Source of the DNA: Desulforamulus profundi
GTDB taxonomy: Bacteria > Bacillota_B > Desulfotomaculia > Desulfotomaculales > Desulfotomaculaceae
Length of the DNA stretch: 37,068 nucleotides
Assembly: GCF_002607855.1 (NCBI RefSeq)
Contig: NZ_AWQQ01000054.1
Span: 121,415 to 158,482 of the forward strand
Reading direction: 5' to 3'
This document shows, piece by piece, positions 24,494 through 32,641 of the stretch; the stretch's first letter is position 1; every line of letters begins with the position of its first letter. The position numbers and the translations under genes are program-made. Under the pieces are notes generated by a model. The model was not told where the DNA came from, did not search any database, and worked only from the letters and a program-made list of their open reading frames with translations.

Positions 24494-25605
24494 TTAATGG
24501 ACTCTTTTTTCGTTGTCCGGAATTTTACTTAACCAAAACTGAATAATAGGATCGACGGTTTTCATGACATCCAGGTCGGTATGGTAAAGCGGGTGTTTTA
24601 GAACGGGCCTGCCCATCAATCTAACGGCTCTTTCCAAATTCCGGTTGTTAAAGCCATCCCATAAGAGACGGAAACGGGCCTGCCTTTCCATGATTTTATG
24701 GAGATGCCGCATTTTTTTTCATAATTGGTGCCTCGGGCGATGGACCGGGCCGCTTCCACCCCGCTGGCGATACTGGAAAAAACACCGATTCCCAGCCAAC
24801 CGGTAACAAAGCCGCCACTGTTTCCAATAAAGTACGTATTCCCTACCCGGTGCGGGAAAACAAGGCCGGTTTCATAGTCGATGTCCCAGTTCATGACAGT
24901 TTCCGGATTGATTTTTTCAATGTTTATAAATGCCTGCCAGTACTGGGAGAGTTCATCCTGAGCGATGTAAGAAACATTCAAAATTAAGGTGGCCCTTTCG
25001 GTTCCTAATGGAACCAGATAGGCAAAACCACTTTTGGCATACCCGGTATTAAACCAATAGCGAACTTCCTGCGGGTTAAATCTGCCTAAAACGGTGGCCC
25101 CCCGCACCCAGGACTGGTAAGTGCTCTTCCAGATACCCAGTTCTTTGGCATAATCTTTGGTGCCGTCCGCCACCACCAAATAGTCAAAGTCTTTTAATAA
25201 GTCTTTGGGCTTAACCGGGGATTCAAACCGGACAGGCGTTTTTAACCTGCCTGCCAGTTGAATTTCAAGGGAATACTGGTCCTGACCCCGTAAAACGCTA
25301 TAGCCCAAATGTCCCCCCACCGTATATTCGGTGGTAGGTCCCTGCACCCGCAGCAGCCGGATATCAGTGATTGGTTTAATATCTATGTCAAAACTCTTTT
25401 TTAATTCCTTTATTTGATCTTTTACGGGACGGAATACAAAATTCAACAGCACGGGCGCAAAGGGAAAAGGACTCCCCAGCCTATGTCTCTTCTCAAAGAT
25501 CACCGGTCGGATACCCTGCTTCTCCAGTTCCAGAGCGCAGGAAAGTCCGGCAATGCCTGCACCGATAATGGCTACTTTCATAGGTTTCTTTCCATCCCCT
25601 GTCAT
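24494..25605 (-). CDS. FAD-dependent oxidoreductase, geranylgeranyl-reductase-like (one frameshift)
   Basis: The N-terminus VAIIGAGIAGLSCALELEKQ is a Rossmann FAD-binding GxGxxG, followed by the acidic end of the second strand in PVIFEKRHRLG. Near residue 280 the second FAD motif appears: GNTYFIGNSGGFVTGWLGIG, typical of the group containing geranylgeranyl reductases and other flavoprotein monooxygenase-fold enzymes. A shift in an A8 run near 24715 moves the last 70 residues (HKIMERQARFRLLWDGFNNR) to another frame; joined length 370. ATG 25581 (MKVAIIGAG) with GGGGATGG upstream may be the true start rather than 25605. The substrate is unknown. Confidence 0.7.
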
Positions 25606-25691
25606 TTAGAAAACCAATTTACTTAATATTTTCCGCTGAAAAGATAATAATATGCCTTAGAATTATGAAAGGGATACGGGGGTGAAACGGG

Positions 25692-25898
25692 TTGGCCAAA
25701 CTTACTCAGAAGGATGTTCAACATAATGTATTTAAACAGGCCTATGACGCTGAAGAACTCCGCCAGGCAAAATATGCTTACTTTTCCAAGACAGTGAACG
25801 ATAAACGTCTAAAGAAAATTTTTAAAGTTTTTGAGATGACTGCCCAGAGCCACCTGGCTGAATTAAAACAGGAAATGCAAAAGTTGGACATTAAATAG
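25692..25898 (+). CDS. half-size ferritin-like helical protein (first of pair)
   Basis: A 68-residue all-helical protein; TTG start at 25692 behind GGGGGTGA. It reads as two helices: VFKQAYDAEELRQAKYAYFS and KKIFKVFEMTAQSHLAELKQ, with acidic residues and an Ex6H spacing (E in FEMTAQSH) resembling one half of a ferritin/rubrerythrin four-helix bundle. It lies nine bases upstream of a second half-size protein with a clearer Glu-x-x-His motif. Two such halves may assemble into a metal site. No known name. Confidence 0.55.
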   Translation: MAKLTQKDVQHNVFKQAYDAEELRQAKYAYFSKTVNDKRLKKIFKVFEMTAQSHLAELKQEMQKLDIK

Positions 25899-25907
25899 GA
25901 GGGTGCT

Positions 25908-26132
25908 ATGGATAGCCTGGAATTTCTAAACGATGCTCTGGAAGACAAAATCAAGAACCAAGCCTTTTATAACGATGCTGCGGTCAGGGTGCGAAATCCG
26001 TCCGCCAGGCAGTTATTTCTCAAACTAAGAGATGAGGAAATGAGGCATATCGAGATATTGCAAAAAGAAGTTGTCGCCATTGAAAACAAACCCTTTGCGG
26101 TTACAAAGATTCTTGCCAAGATTAAGAGCTAG
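25908..26132 (+). CDS. half-size ferritin-like (rubrerythrin-type) protein (second of pair)
   Basis: The 74-residue product starts ATG 25908 behind AGGAGGGTG. Helix 1, LEFLNDALEDKIKNQAFYND, carries a Glu at the expected iron-ligand position; helix 2, FLKLRDEEMRHIEILQKEV, carries the Glu-Glu-x-x-His motif of rubrerythrin-like diiron proteins. Only two of the usual four helices are present, so the protein must dimerise or pair with the preceding product to build a bundle. Anaerobes use such proteins against peroxide or for iron handling; here that is inference. A terminator overlaps its stop codon. Confidence 0.65.
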   Translation: MDSLEFLNDALEDKIKNQAFYNDAAVRVRNPSARQLFLKLRDEEMRHIEILQKEVVAIENKPFAVTKILAKIKS

Positions 26133-26149
26133 CACCGTGCTAGCTTTTT
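26127..26149 (+). terminator. terminator of the half-ferritin pair
   Basis: AGCTAGCA (26127-26134), loop CCG, TGCTAGCT (26138-26145), then T5. It includes the stop codon at 26130-26132. Confidence 0.85.
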
Positions 26150-26305
26150 GCATGAACAACAGCAGTTATCGGAGCGCCCGAAAGGGCCATTGACCGGCTG
26201 TGCTGCAGGGCAGCGGGCCAGTACTCTTTTAACCCTTTCCGACCAAAGCAGAACCAGAGTGGTACGTACCCAGATTATGCCGTCAAATAAAACCCAGACC
26301 GTCAT
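26129..26305 (-). CDS. 58-residue membrane-associated protein with Cys-rich end
   Basis: A minus-strand frame starting ATG 26305, one base after the stop of the 31-residue gene, with GAGGGAG as ribosome site. It starts MTVWVLFDGIIWVRTTLVLL (hydrophobic) and ends with five cysteines within the last dozen or so residues (CCCSCKKLARC). The end runs through the terminator hairpin of the convergent ferritin pair, so the tail may not be natural. Translational coupling with the 31-residue gene is the main support. Unknown family. Confidence 0.35.
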   Translation of the reverse strand: MTVWVLFDGIIWVRTTLVLLWSERVKRVLARCPAAQPVNGPFGRSDNCCCSCKKLARC

Positions 26306-26306
26306 T

Positions 26307-26402
26307 TTACTCCCTCTTGTCCAAACGGGAGATTAGCATAAACCACAGGGCTGTAGCCAGGCCGATCATGGCTGCGAACAGCGTAAAAAGCCAGAGATCC
26401 AT
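26307..26402 (-). CDS. 31-residue single-pass membrane protein
   Basis: ATG 26402 is preceded by AAAGGGGA at ideal spacing. The peptide, MDLWLFTLFAAMIGLATALW then FMLISRLDKRE, is one membrane helix with a charged cytoplasmic end. A longer frame exists upstream but lacks a ribosome site. It resembles in size and make-up the other tiny membrane proteins in this window (3251-3346, 10023-10124) without obvious sequence identity. Function unknown. Confidence 0.55.
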   Translation of the reverse strand: MDLWLFTLFAAMIGLATALWFMLISRLDKRE

Positions 26403-26567
26403 CCTTATGTCCCCTTTCTGAGTGACTCTAAAAGTAATTTGCCCTCCGGTGCAAGTGGTATGCACGGGATCATCTTTGATTTCATTAATTTGTAACACTT
26501 AAAGGTTTTTCTCGTAATATATACCAGGGTCAATTTTTTTAGTTTTCAAAGAAAGGGGTTATTGCAG

Positions 26568-27188
26568 GTGGCAGGTGATCGTGGGTCTAGTTACAATGCA
26601 TTTACATTATTTTTAATCTTTATTCTCCTTTACTTATCTCAAAAGGGTACCAATGCCAGTGCCTACTCTGAGACCGGTCAAACAAAGGCAGATCAATATC
26701 AACAACCGGCTAAGCCGGCGGCTGTTGGTCTGTCTGACGGAGACGTTGCAGAGTATCCGCAAAGCACGGTCATTGAGACGGATGAGGAGATAACGGATGG
26801 CCAGCAAGAAACTTTTGTGCAGCAACCGGAAGTGGTTGAAAAAACCGAAAAACCGGAGGAAACTCCGGTAGAAGAGCAGCAGGCGGTGCCGGAGGTCCTC
26901 CTCGAAGAGCCTGTCGAAGAAACTCCGGAACCCGTTGAAGAGAGTACCGGTGATAGTATCAGCCAGGTGGACGAAATTATGCAAACCATGCCTCAGGAAA
27001 TTGTCGAAGGAAGCGTAACGGAGCCTGAAGCAGGGGAACCCACGGCAAATATTTCCGACAGCGAAGTGAACGATGAACCCGTATTAGGGGGCCAGAACAA
27101 CCTGTTCTTGAAGCCCACCGTTATGACGGGTATTCATGCGAAGAAACAATCACCCGGTCCTAAAGTTTCCATTAAGTTCGGCAGTTAA
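26568..27188 (+). CDS. membrane-anchored acidic Pro/Glu-rich protein
   Basis: GTG 26568 lies nine bases behind AAAGGGG. The product (206 residues) has one hydrophobic segment near the N-terminus (NAFTLFLIFILLYLSQ), a long disordered middle rich in Glu, Pro, Val and Gln (repeated EEPVEE/EETPE-like motifs, residues 75-140) and a more ordered C-terminus LFLKPTVMTGIHAKKQ. The short N-terminal helix preceded by GSSYNAF recalls YjcZ-type spore proteins, but that is weak. It may be a cell-envelope or spore-surface protein. No enzyme motif is present. Confidence 0.55.
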   Translation: MAGDRGSSYNAFTLFLIFILLYLSQKGTNASAYSETGQTKADQYQQPAKPAAVGLSDGDVAEYPQSTVIETDEEITDGQQETFVQQPEVVEKTEKPEETPVEEQQAVPEVLLEEPVEETPEPVEESTGDSISQVDEIMQTMPQEIVEGSVTEPEAGEPTANISDSEVNDEPVLGGQNNLFLKPTVMTGIHAKKQSPGPKVSIKFGS

Positions 27189-27199
27189 GAAAAATAATA

Positions 27200-27230
27200 A
27201 ACAGGTGTTGGAATGCCTCCAACACCTGTT
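27200..27230. terminator. bidirectional terminator between convergent genes
   Basis: AACAGGTGTTGGA (27200-27212), loop ATGCC, TCCAACACCTGTT (27218-27230): a perfect 13-bp stem. Confidence 0.85.
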
Positions 27231-27236
27231 CCTTTC

Positions 27237-28549
27237 TCAGGGTAACAGCTCAACTCCCAGGGCAGCCAAACGGCTGCGCTCTGTCCGGCTCAGGGTGATA
27301 TGAGCGAATAAATTCTGGTTTTTAAAGGATTCAATCAACGTAACAAAACCATTGCTGGTTGCCGTAAGCCGGTAATTGTCAATTTGCTGAATATCCCCTG
27401 TCAGGACAATTTTGCTGCCGATGCCGGCCCGGGTGATAATGGTCTTAATGTTTTCTTTGGTTAAGTTTTGTGCTTCATCGATAAGAATCCATTGTTTGGG
27501 GATCGAACGGCCCCTTATGTAAGTGAGGGCCTCCAGTTCGATGAAGCCTTCTTCCATAAACTTTTCCACCCGTTCGGAGGGAGAACATCTTTCATCATGC
27601 TTGGAGGCCGCAAAGTTACGGGTTAGGAATTCCAGGTTATCATAAATGGCTGCCATCCAGGGAGTCAATTTTTCTTTTTTTGTACCCGGCAGGGCGCCGA
27701 TGTCACGGCTGTGGGGAATTAAAGCCCTGGTGACAATCAGCTTGGAATAAAGTCTTTGATTTACCACCTGCTGCAGCCCTGCCGCCAGTGCCAGCAAGGT
27801 TTTCCCGGTGCCGGCCGGTCCCAGGATGCTGACCAGTTCGATGCAGGGGTCCAGCAAAGCATCCATTAGGAAAGACTGTTCCAAATTTCCTTCCGCCGGT
27901 CCCAGGCCAAAGGCATGCAGGTCCTGCGCAGGGGATGAATCAGTCCTTTGCTGTAACGCCCCAAATGACGGCCGCCCAGGCTATCTTCCATGCAGACATA
28001 TTGATTTTCCAACAGGTCTTTGGCCACTTCGATGTGTCTGAGTTGGTAGAAATCCTGCACCTCGTCATAAGAGATGCTGATGGTATCCCAGCCCTTGTAC
28101 AAATAGTCCAGGTTTACCTGCTCAGCGGCATAATTTTCAGCAGAGATCCCCAGGGTATCCGCGATCACCCGCTGGCAGATGTCCTGGGTGACTAGGATAA
28201 CCGGGGACTTTTGTTCTTCTCTGAATCCCTTGGCAATGGCCAAAATTCTTGTATCTACCTTATCCTTTGGCAGGTATTCGGGTAACAGCACGTTGCAATG
28301 GTTTACTTCGACCTGAATTTGATGGCCGGTGGGAAGTAAAACGCCCTGGTGCAGCTGTGGTCGCAGGCTGTCCAAAAAACGGATGGCCTGCCGGGCACAG
28401 TGCCCCCGGGCATCTTCTAATCCTTTAAAACGATCCAGTTCATTGACAACTGCTAAGGGGATAATGATTTTGCAGGGTTCTAAGGACGAAATGATCTCCT
28501 TAATGGGTCGGTCCAGCAAAACATTGGTATCCAAGATCCTTATATGCAC
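27237..28549 (-). CDS. ylaK: PhoH-family ATPase with N-terminal PIN domain, YlaK-like (one frameshift)
   Basis: The first 200 residues form a PIN ribonuclease domain: ILDTNVLL with the first acidic residue, VVNELDRFKG, and the later acidic RILAIAKG/ILVTQDICQR. The second part is a PhoH P-loop ATPase: SILGPAGTGKTLLALA (Walker A), WILIDEAQNLT (Walker B) and LTGDIQQID (sensor). A one-base shift near 27920 separates the domains (SKGLIHPLRR onward); joined length about 437, as in YlaK. GTG 28549 follows AGGAGGGG. Such proteins are thought to combine RNA unwinding and cleavage. It is convergent with the acidic protein gene. Confidence 0.85.
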
Positions 28550-28738
28550 GGCTTCCCCTCCTGGCTAAATTTTTTAGCCTAACTAATGTTATTTTACGTT
28601 AGGATCATTAAAAGTCGATAAAAGGCAGGTTAAGGATAGGCAAAATAATTCCTTTTATCTTTGTAACAACTTATCCGGGAGAGGAACTTTTTAGAACAAA
28701 TTACTAAGGTTTATCTTTGTGCAATGAAGGTTCAAACA

Positions 28739-28767
28739 AAAACGATCACCGGGAAGGTGGTCGTTTT
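28739..28767 (-). terminator. terminator of the MarR-family gene
   Basis: AAAACGATCACC and GGTGGTCGTTTT form a 12-bp stem with one G-U pair. On the minus strand a T run follows. The interval 28560-28738 has no gene I can support. Confidence 0.75.
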
Positions 28768-28786
28768 ATGTATTGTGTGTGTCCCA

Positions 28787-29263
28787 TTAGTCAAAATCCG
28801 GGTCGGCGGAACCGGGTCCGTTTGTTTCCTGAATCATCAATTGGTTAATTTTCTCCAACCCCGTCAGTAAACCGGCTATTTCCTCCTGGGTCATGGAGGA
28901 CAGAAGACTGGCCAGATAGTTTGTACGCATTAAAGAGATGTTTTGGCCCAATTCTTTCACCTGAGGGGACAGGTCAATATGAACCACCCTGCGGTCCTGG
29001 TCGTTGCGTTTACGGATGACTTTGCCTTGTTTCTCCAGCCGGTCAACAATACCTGAAACGGTGCTTTTAGCCAACCCCAGCCGGATACTTAGTTCACCCA
29101 GTGTAATGCCCGGGTTTTGGAATAATTCCTGCATTAAATGAAGCTGGGGAACGGTTAAACCGCAACCAACAGTTTGCGCCATCATATATTGACGAAATTT
29201 TCGGTTAAGAGTTCTTATTAAGTCCTTTAGTTGTTCGGCTTGTTGAATTAATTTTTGTTCCAC
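28787..29263 (-). CDS. MarR-family transcriptional regulator
   Basis: The 158-residue product starts GTG 29263 behind GGAGGCGG. It has the MarR winged helix: ITLGELSIRLGLAKSTVSGI as helix-turn-helix and RNDQDRRVVHIDLSPQ as the wing, flanked by dimerisation helices. MarR proteins bind inverted repeats and respond to small ligands. It is divergent from sdaAB-sdaAA, and a perfect 8-bp inverted repeat lies in the gap, so it may control the serine dehydratase; aromatic acids or other ligands are equally possible. Confidence 0.8.
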   Translation of the reverse strand: MEQKLIQQAEQLKDLIRTLNRKFRQYMMAQTVGCGLTVPQLHLMQELFQNPGITLGELSIRLGLAKSTVSGIVDRLEKQGKVIRKRNDQDRRVVHIDLSPQVKELGQNISLMRTNYLASLLSSMTQEEIAGLLTGLEKINQLMIQETNGPGSADPDFD

Positions 29264-29387
29264 AGGACCGCCTCCGTTACCAAAAAATAAAAAAAATTAT
29301 TTTATTTAGAATATCACTAATTCAAATCATAGTAAATACTAATAGTCAAAACATAAACAATATTCAGAAGAATATGTATTGTTTAAC

Positions 29388-29412
29388 AGTTTTGTCACTT
29401 ATTTACAAAACT
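29388..29412 (+). promoter_or_regulatory. inverted repeat, candidate operator
   Basis: AGTTTTGT (29388-29395) and ACAAAACT (29405-29412) are perfect inverted arms with a 9-nt centre, ending seven bases before the sdaAB -35 element and 125 bases from the MarR-family start. Confidence 0.5.
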
Positions 29413-29419
29413 CTTCCTG

Positions 29420-29448
29420 TTGAGTTCATTCTAAAGAAGTGTTATGAT
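29420..29448 (+). promoter_or_regulatory. promoter of sdaAB-sdaAA
   Basis: TTGAGT (29420-29425), 17-nt spacer, TATGAT (29443-29448), with AAGGAGA and the sdaAB ATG (29481) following. Confidence 0.6.
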
Positions 29449-29480
29449 CTTCCTGATTATTTATAATAAGGAGACTCATA

Positions 29481-30146
29481 ATGCGGTACAATTCAATTTT
29501 TGATATCATTGGTCCAATCATGGTTGGCCCGTCCAGTTCCCATACGGCCGGCGCAGCCAGAATCGGCAAGACGGCCCGGGACATTTTTGGCAGGCAGCCA
29601 ACCAACGCGGAGATTACTTTATACGGGTCCTTTGCCCAGACCTACCGCGGTCACGGAACGGATCTCGCATTGGTGGGCGGTATTTTAAACCTTCATGCAG
29701 ACGATGAGGATATGGTCAACTCTTTCCAACTGGCCCGGGACCGGGGTGTGGAAATCATTTTTAAAATTGTTCCGGAGGAATCGGATTATCATCCCAATAC
29801 CGCCAGGGTAAGACTCAGTGACAGCGAAGGATCCCTGGAAGCGGTGGGTATTTCTTTGGGCGGCGGGAAGATCACCATGACAGAAATTGAAGGGTTTAAG
29901 ATCTCATTAAGCGGCGACAGCCCCACCCTGCTGGTGTTTCATCATGACCGGTACGGAGCTGTAGCCCGGGTAGCACAGGCTCTGGCTTGTAAAGAGATTA
30001 ATATTGGTCATATGGAGGTCGCCAGAAAGTCCAGGGGAGACCAGGCCCTGATGGTCATTGAAACCGACCAGGATTTAACCAATGAAATCATTGAAGATGT
30101 TAAACAAATTGACCATGTATACAGTGTAGCACTACTGACACCTTAG
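29481..30146 (+). CDS. sdaAB: L-serine dehydratase, beta subunit
   Basis: The beta subunit of the Fe-S dependent enzyme that converts L-serine to pyruvate and ammonia. The N-terminal SDH_beta domain opens FDIIGPIMVGPSSSHTAGAA and carries GSFAQTYRGHGTDLALVGGI. From about residue 148 an ACT domain follows (LLVFHHDRYGAVARVAQALA), which usually binds a regulatory amino acid. Complete at 221 residues. The alpha subunit gene starts 17 bases downstream, so the two form an operon. Confidence 0.9.
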   Translation: MRYNSIFDIIGPIMVGPSSSHTAGAARIGKTARDIFGRQPTNAEITLYGSFAQTYRGHGTDLALVGGILNLHADDEDMVNSFQLARDRGVEIIFKIVPEESDYHPNTARVRLSDSEGSLEAVGISLGGGKITMTEIEGFKISLSGDSPTLLVFHHDRYGAVARVAQALACKEINIGHMEVARKSRGDQALMVIETDQDLTNEIIEDVKQIDHVYSVALLTP

Positions 30147-30163
30147 ATGAAAGGGGAAGACTG

Positions 30164-31046
30164 TTGAAATACCGTACTGTAGCTGAACTGGTTGCACTTG
30201 CCCGGGAACATGGGAAAACCATCGGGGAAGTGGTGTTGGAACAAGAGGTACAAACCACCGGTCGTGCCAGAGAAGAGATTTTTCCCATATGGAAAAAGCC
30301 TGCTGGTGATGGAACAGGCTGTGGAAAAGGGAATCAATGAGGCTGTATTATCTCGCAGCGGGCTGACCGGCGGGGATGCCTTGCGTCTCAAAGAATATGC
30401 GAAAAGCGGCAAAAGTTTGTGCCAGGGGGTCGTTCTGGATGCCGTAAATTATGCCCTGGCAACCTCGGAAGTCAATGCGTCCATGGGATTGATCGTGGCA
30501 ACGCCTACGGCCGGTTCCAGTGGTGTACTGCCCGGGTGCCTGTTGGCCGCCGGCCGGCATTTAGAAAACAGCCGGCAGCAGATGGTAAGTGCCTTGTTTA
30601 ATGCAGGGGGCATTGGTTACGTGATTGCCAACAACGCCACCATCTCCGGAGCCGCCGGAGGATGCCAGGCGGAGATAGGAGCGGCGGCGGCCATGGCAGC
30701 GTCCGCTGTGGTTGAATTGGCCGGAGGGTCGCCGGAGCAATCTGCCCATGCTGCAGCCATCGCCCTGAAGAACTTGCTGGGCCTGGTCTGTGATCCTGTG
30801 GCAGGCCTTGTGGAAGTGCCCTGCGTCAAAAGAAATTCCATGGGTGCCGCCGCATCCATCGTTGCTGCAGATATGGCCCTGGCTGGGATAACCAGTGTCA
30901 TACCCTGTGACGAAGTTATTGAGGCCATGTATAAGATAGGCACCATGCTGCCCTCCTGCCTGCGTGAAACTTCTCTGGCCGGATTGGCCACAACCCCCAC
31001 CGGACAGGAATTAAACCGGAAAATCAATAACAAAGATAAAAAATAA
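30164..31046 (+). CDS. sdaAA: L-serine dehydratase, alpha subunit (one frameshift)
   Basis: TTG 30164 follows AAAGGGGAAG. The first 40 residues (YRTVAELVALAREHGKTIGE and TTGRAREEIF) belong to one frame; after a one-base change in TTTTTCCC near 30288 the rest continues SHMEKSLLVMEQAVEKGI to the stop at 31046. The main domain shows ATPTAGSSGVLPGCLLA, GGCQAEIGAAAAMAASA and VCDPVAGLVEVPCVKRN, which supply the cysteines of the oxygen-sensitive 4Fe-4S cluster. Joined length 293 residues, complete. Works with the beta subunit upstream. The shift is most simply a sequencing or recent mutational indel. Confidence 0.88.
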
Positions 31047-31075
31047 AGGTGATGGAGATCATTCCATCACCTTTT
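31046..31075 (+). terminator. terminator of the sdaAB-sdaAA operon
   Basis: AAAGGTGATGGA, loop of six, TCCATCACCTTT, then TTCC; a perfect 12-bp stem beginning at the stop codon. Confidence 0.85.
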
Positions 31076-31124
31076 TCCTTTCTTTATTATTCTCACTTCC
31101 AACCTCTCACATCTCACTTCTCAA

Positions 31125-31334
31125 TCAGCCTGCGACCATCTTTACATCATCCAGGGCTGCCCGAATCATTGCTTCCACCACTCTTGAAACCGGCAGGCCT
31201 GTTTCCCTGGCTAACCGTTTTATATGATTGATGGTTTCTTTATTACTCACAATATTAACTTCTTGAAAATCGGCCAGAAGGACCACTTGTTCCCGGGATA
31301 TTTGTTCCATGTGTCTGTGAATGTTATTCAGCAT
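31125..31334 (-). CDS. small protein with ribbon-helix-helix-like C-terminus
   Basis: The 69-residue product starts ATG 31334 behind GTGGAGGCG. Its C-terminal half, HIKRLARETGLPVSRVVEAMIR then AALDD, has the helix-turn-helix spacing of ribbon-helix-helix or short regulators (R..A..TGLP.S.V...MI). The N-terminal half is charged and helical (REQVVLLADFQEVNIV). It may be a DNA-binding regulator or an antitoxin-like protein; no toxin gene accompanies it. Confidence 0.5.
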   Translation of the reverse strand: MLNNIHRHMEQISREQVVLLADFQEVNIVSNKETINHIKRLARETGLPVSRVVEAMIRAALDDVKMVAG

Positions 31335-31415
31335 TAACGACGCCTCCACTTCTTAATATTACCCAAATCATTCCCCATCAAGGGTCCTATCCCTTCGGAG
31401 AATTCTCTGTAGGTT

Positions 31416-31471
31416 TGTCGATATGAAAGAGAGATTCGACACCAATTCACATTTCCGTTTTATCTGTCGAG
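31416..31471 (+). promoter_or_regulatory. three Spo0A-box-like sites
   Basis: TGTCGAT (31416-31422), TTCGACA (31435-31441; on the minus strand a perfect TGTCGAA) and TGTCGAG (31465-31471). The Spo0A box consensus is TGTCGAA. They lie between the RHH-like gene and the methyltransferase remnant. Confidence 0.45.
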
Positions 31472-31507
31472 AATAAAGTTGGTAAAATTTAGATAAACTA
31501 ACCCATT

Positions 31508-32000
31508 ATGGACGAGATTATTTACCTGAATATGGTTGAAATGGAACGAAATCACTGGTGGTATAAGGGTAGAAGGGAAATTATTGGAAAATTAGTTAAA
31601 CCTTATCTCCGGCCCGACATGAAAATTTTAGACGCTGGCTGTGGGGCTGGTGGAACCATGGAATATATGTCAAAATATGGTTCTGTAGTTGGTGTGGACA
31701 TATCCGGAGAAATGGTGGAACACTGTCGTAATATCGGGCTAAATGCCCTCCACGAAAGCGTTCTGTGTTTGCCCTTTGAAGACCGGTCCTTTGATCTGGT
31801 GCTGTGTTTGGATGTATAGGAGCACCTGTCCGAAGAAAAACCGGTATTGGAGGAATTAAAAAGGGTGGTTCGGCCGGGGGGAATCCTGGTTCTCAGCGTG
31901 CCGGCCTTCAATTGGCTCTGGGGCCGGCATGACGACTTGAACAATCATTACCGGCGATATGATTTCGGGGAATTGATTCATAGTAAAAACTGTTTCAGCG
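31508..32000 (+). pseudogene. SAM-dependent methyltransferase, amber-interrupted and truncated
   Basis: The start MDEIIYLNMVEMERNHWWYK and motif ILDAGCGAGGTMEYM (SAM-binding motif I) with VVGVDISGEMVEHC are class I (type 11) methyltransferase. A TAG at 31817-31819 interrupts the phrase LCLDV-EHL, where the family has a leucine, so one base change (TTG to TAG) is enough. The same frame continues LEELKRVVRPGGILVLSVPA and YRRYDFGEL, then about 70 residues of the C-terminus are missing because the frame runs into flavin-reductase sequence. The substrate is unknown. No Shine-Dalgarno site is obvious upstream. Confidence 0.7.
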
Positions 32001-32068
32001 AGGCCAACCGGTATATTCTTGTGCAAGACCAGGGAGTGGAACAGCCGGATATCGAGAGTTCCTTGGGA

Positions 32069-32560
32069 ATGCCCGCATTAAACAGTGTCTTATATCTTGT
32101 TGGATCAACCCGGGCAGGAAAAGTTAATGCGATGTGCTGCAGCAGTGTGACTCAGGTGACCTATTGCTCGGCCAAGGTTGCTGTAGCCGTCAATAAAAAT
32201 AACCTTACCCATGATTACATTAAAGAGAGTGGCGTTTTTTCTTTGTCTGCCCTGGGACAAAACCAAGGACACATGGCCCATTATTTTGGAAGAAACTCCG
32301 GCAGGCAAATGAACAAATTTGCATCCTTTAAATATAAACGGGGGAAGACAGGCAGCCCCATCATCGAGGGCTGTCCGGACTATTATGATTGTCAAGTGGA
32401 CCACCGGGCAACCATTGATCTGGACACGCACACTTTATTTGTGGACAGGGTCATGGATGCTTCGTCAGATTCTGAAGAACCCCTGTTAACATACCGGGAT
32501 TACGCCCGGGATGTCCGAAATTTAATCAACGACCCCAATATGTCACAAAGAACAGTATGA
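32069..32560 (+). CDS. flavin reductase domain protein, fused in frame to the methyltransferase remnant
   Basis: From about 32065 the sequence is a split-barrel flavin reductase: PALNSVLYLVGSTRAGKVNA, VAVAVNKNNLTHDYIKESGV, FSLSALGQNQGHMAHYFGRN and DLDTHTLFVDRVMDASSDSE. These motifs are typical of FMN-binding flavin reductases and the N-terminal part of high-molecular-weight rubredoxins of anaerobes, which pass electrons to oxygen-reducing flavoproteins. The first 10-15 residues of the family (MDxxALxKLSYG) seem replaced at the junction, and there is no ribosome site near ATG 32069, so the gene is probably a deletion chimera. Ends 32560, 163 residues. Confidence 0.65.
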   Translation: MPALNSVLYLVGSTRAGKVNAMCCSSVTQVTYCSAKVAVAVNKNNLTHDYIKESGVFSLSALGQNQGHMAHYFGRNSGRQMNKFASFKYKRGKTGSPIIEGCPDYYDCQVDHRATIDLDTHTLFVDRVMDASSDSEEPLLTYRDYARDVRNLINDPNMSQRTV

Positions 32561-32641
32561 AAATCTTCTTCTTGCGGCAATAATTGGTTTCTATTACAAT
32601 GGGTGTTAACACGGAGGTTTTTATAAAGGAGGTTGACCCAA

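Noticed and set aside
31817..31819. Pyrrolysine at the methyltransferase TAG
   Set aside because: The enzyme is a generic class I methyltransferase rather than a methylamine type, a leucine is expected there, and the gene is also truncated.
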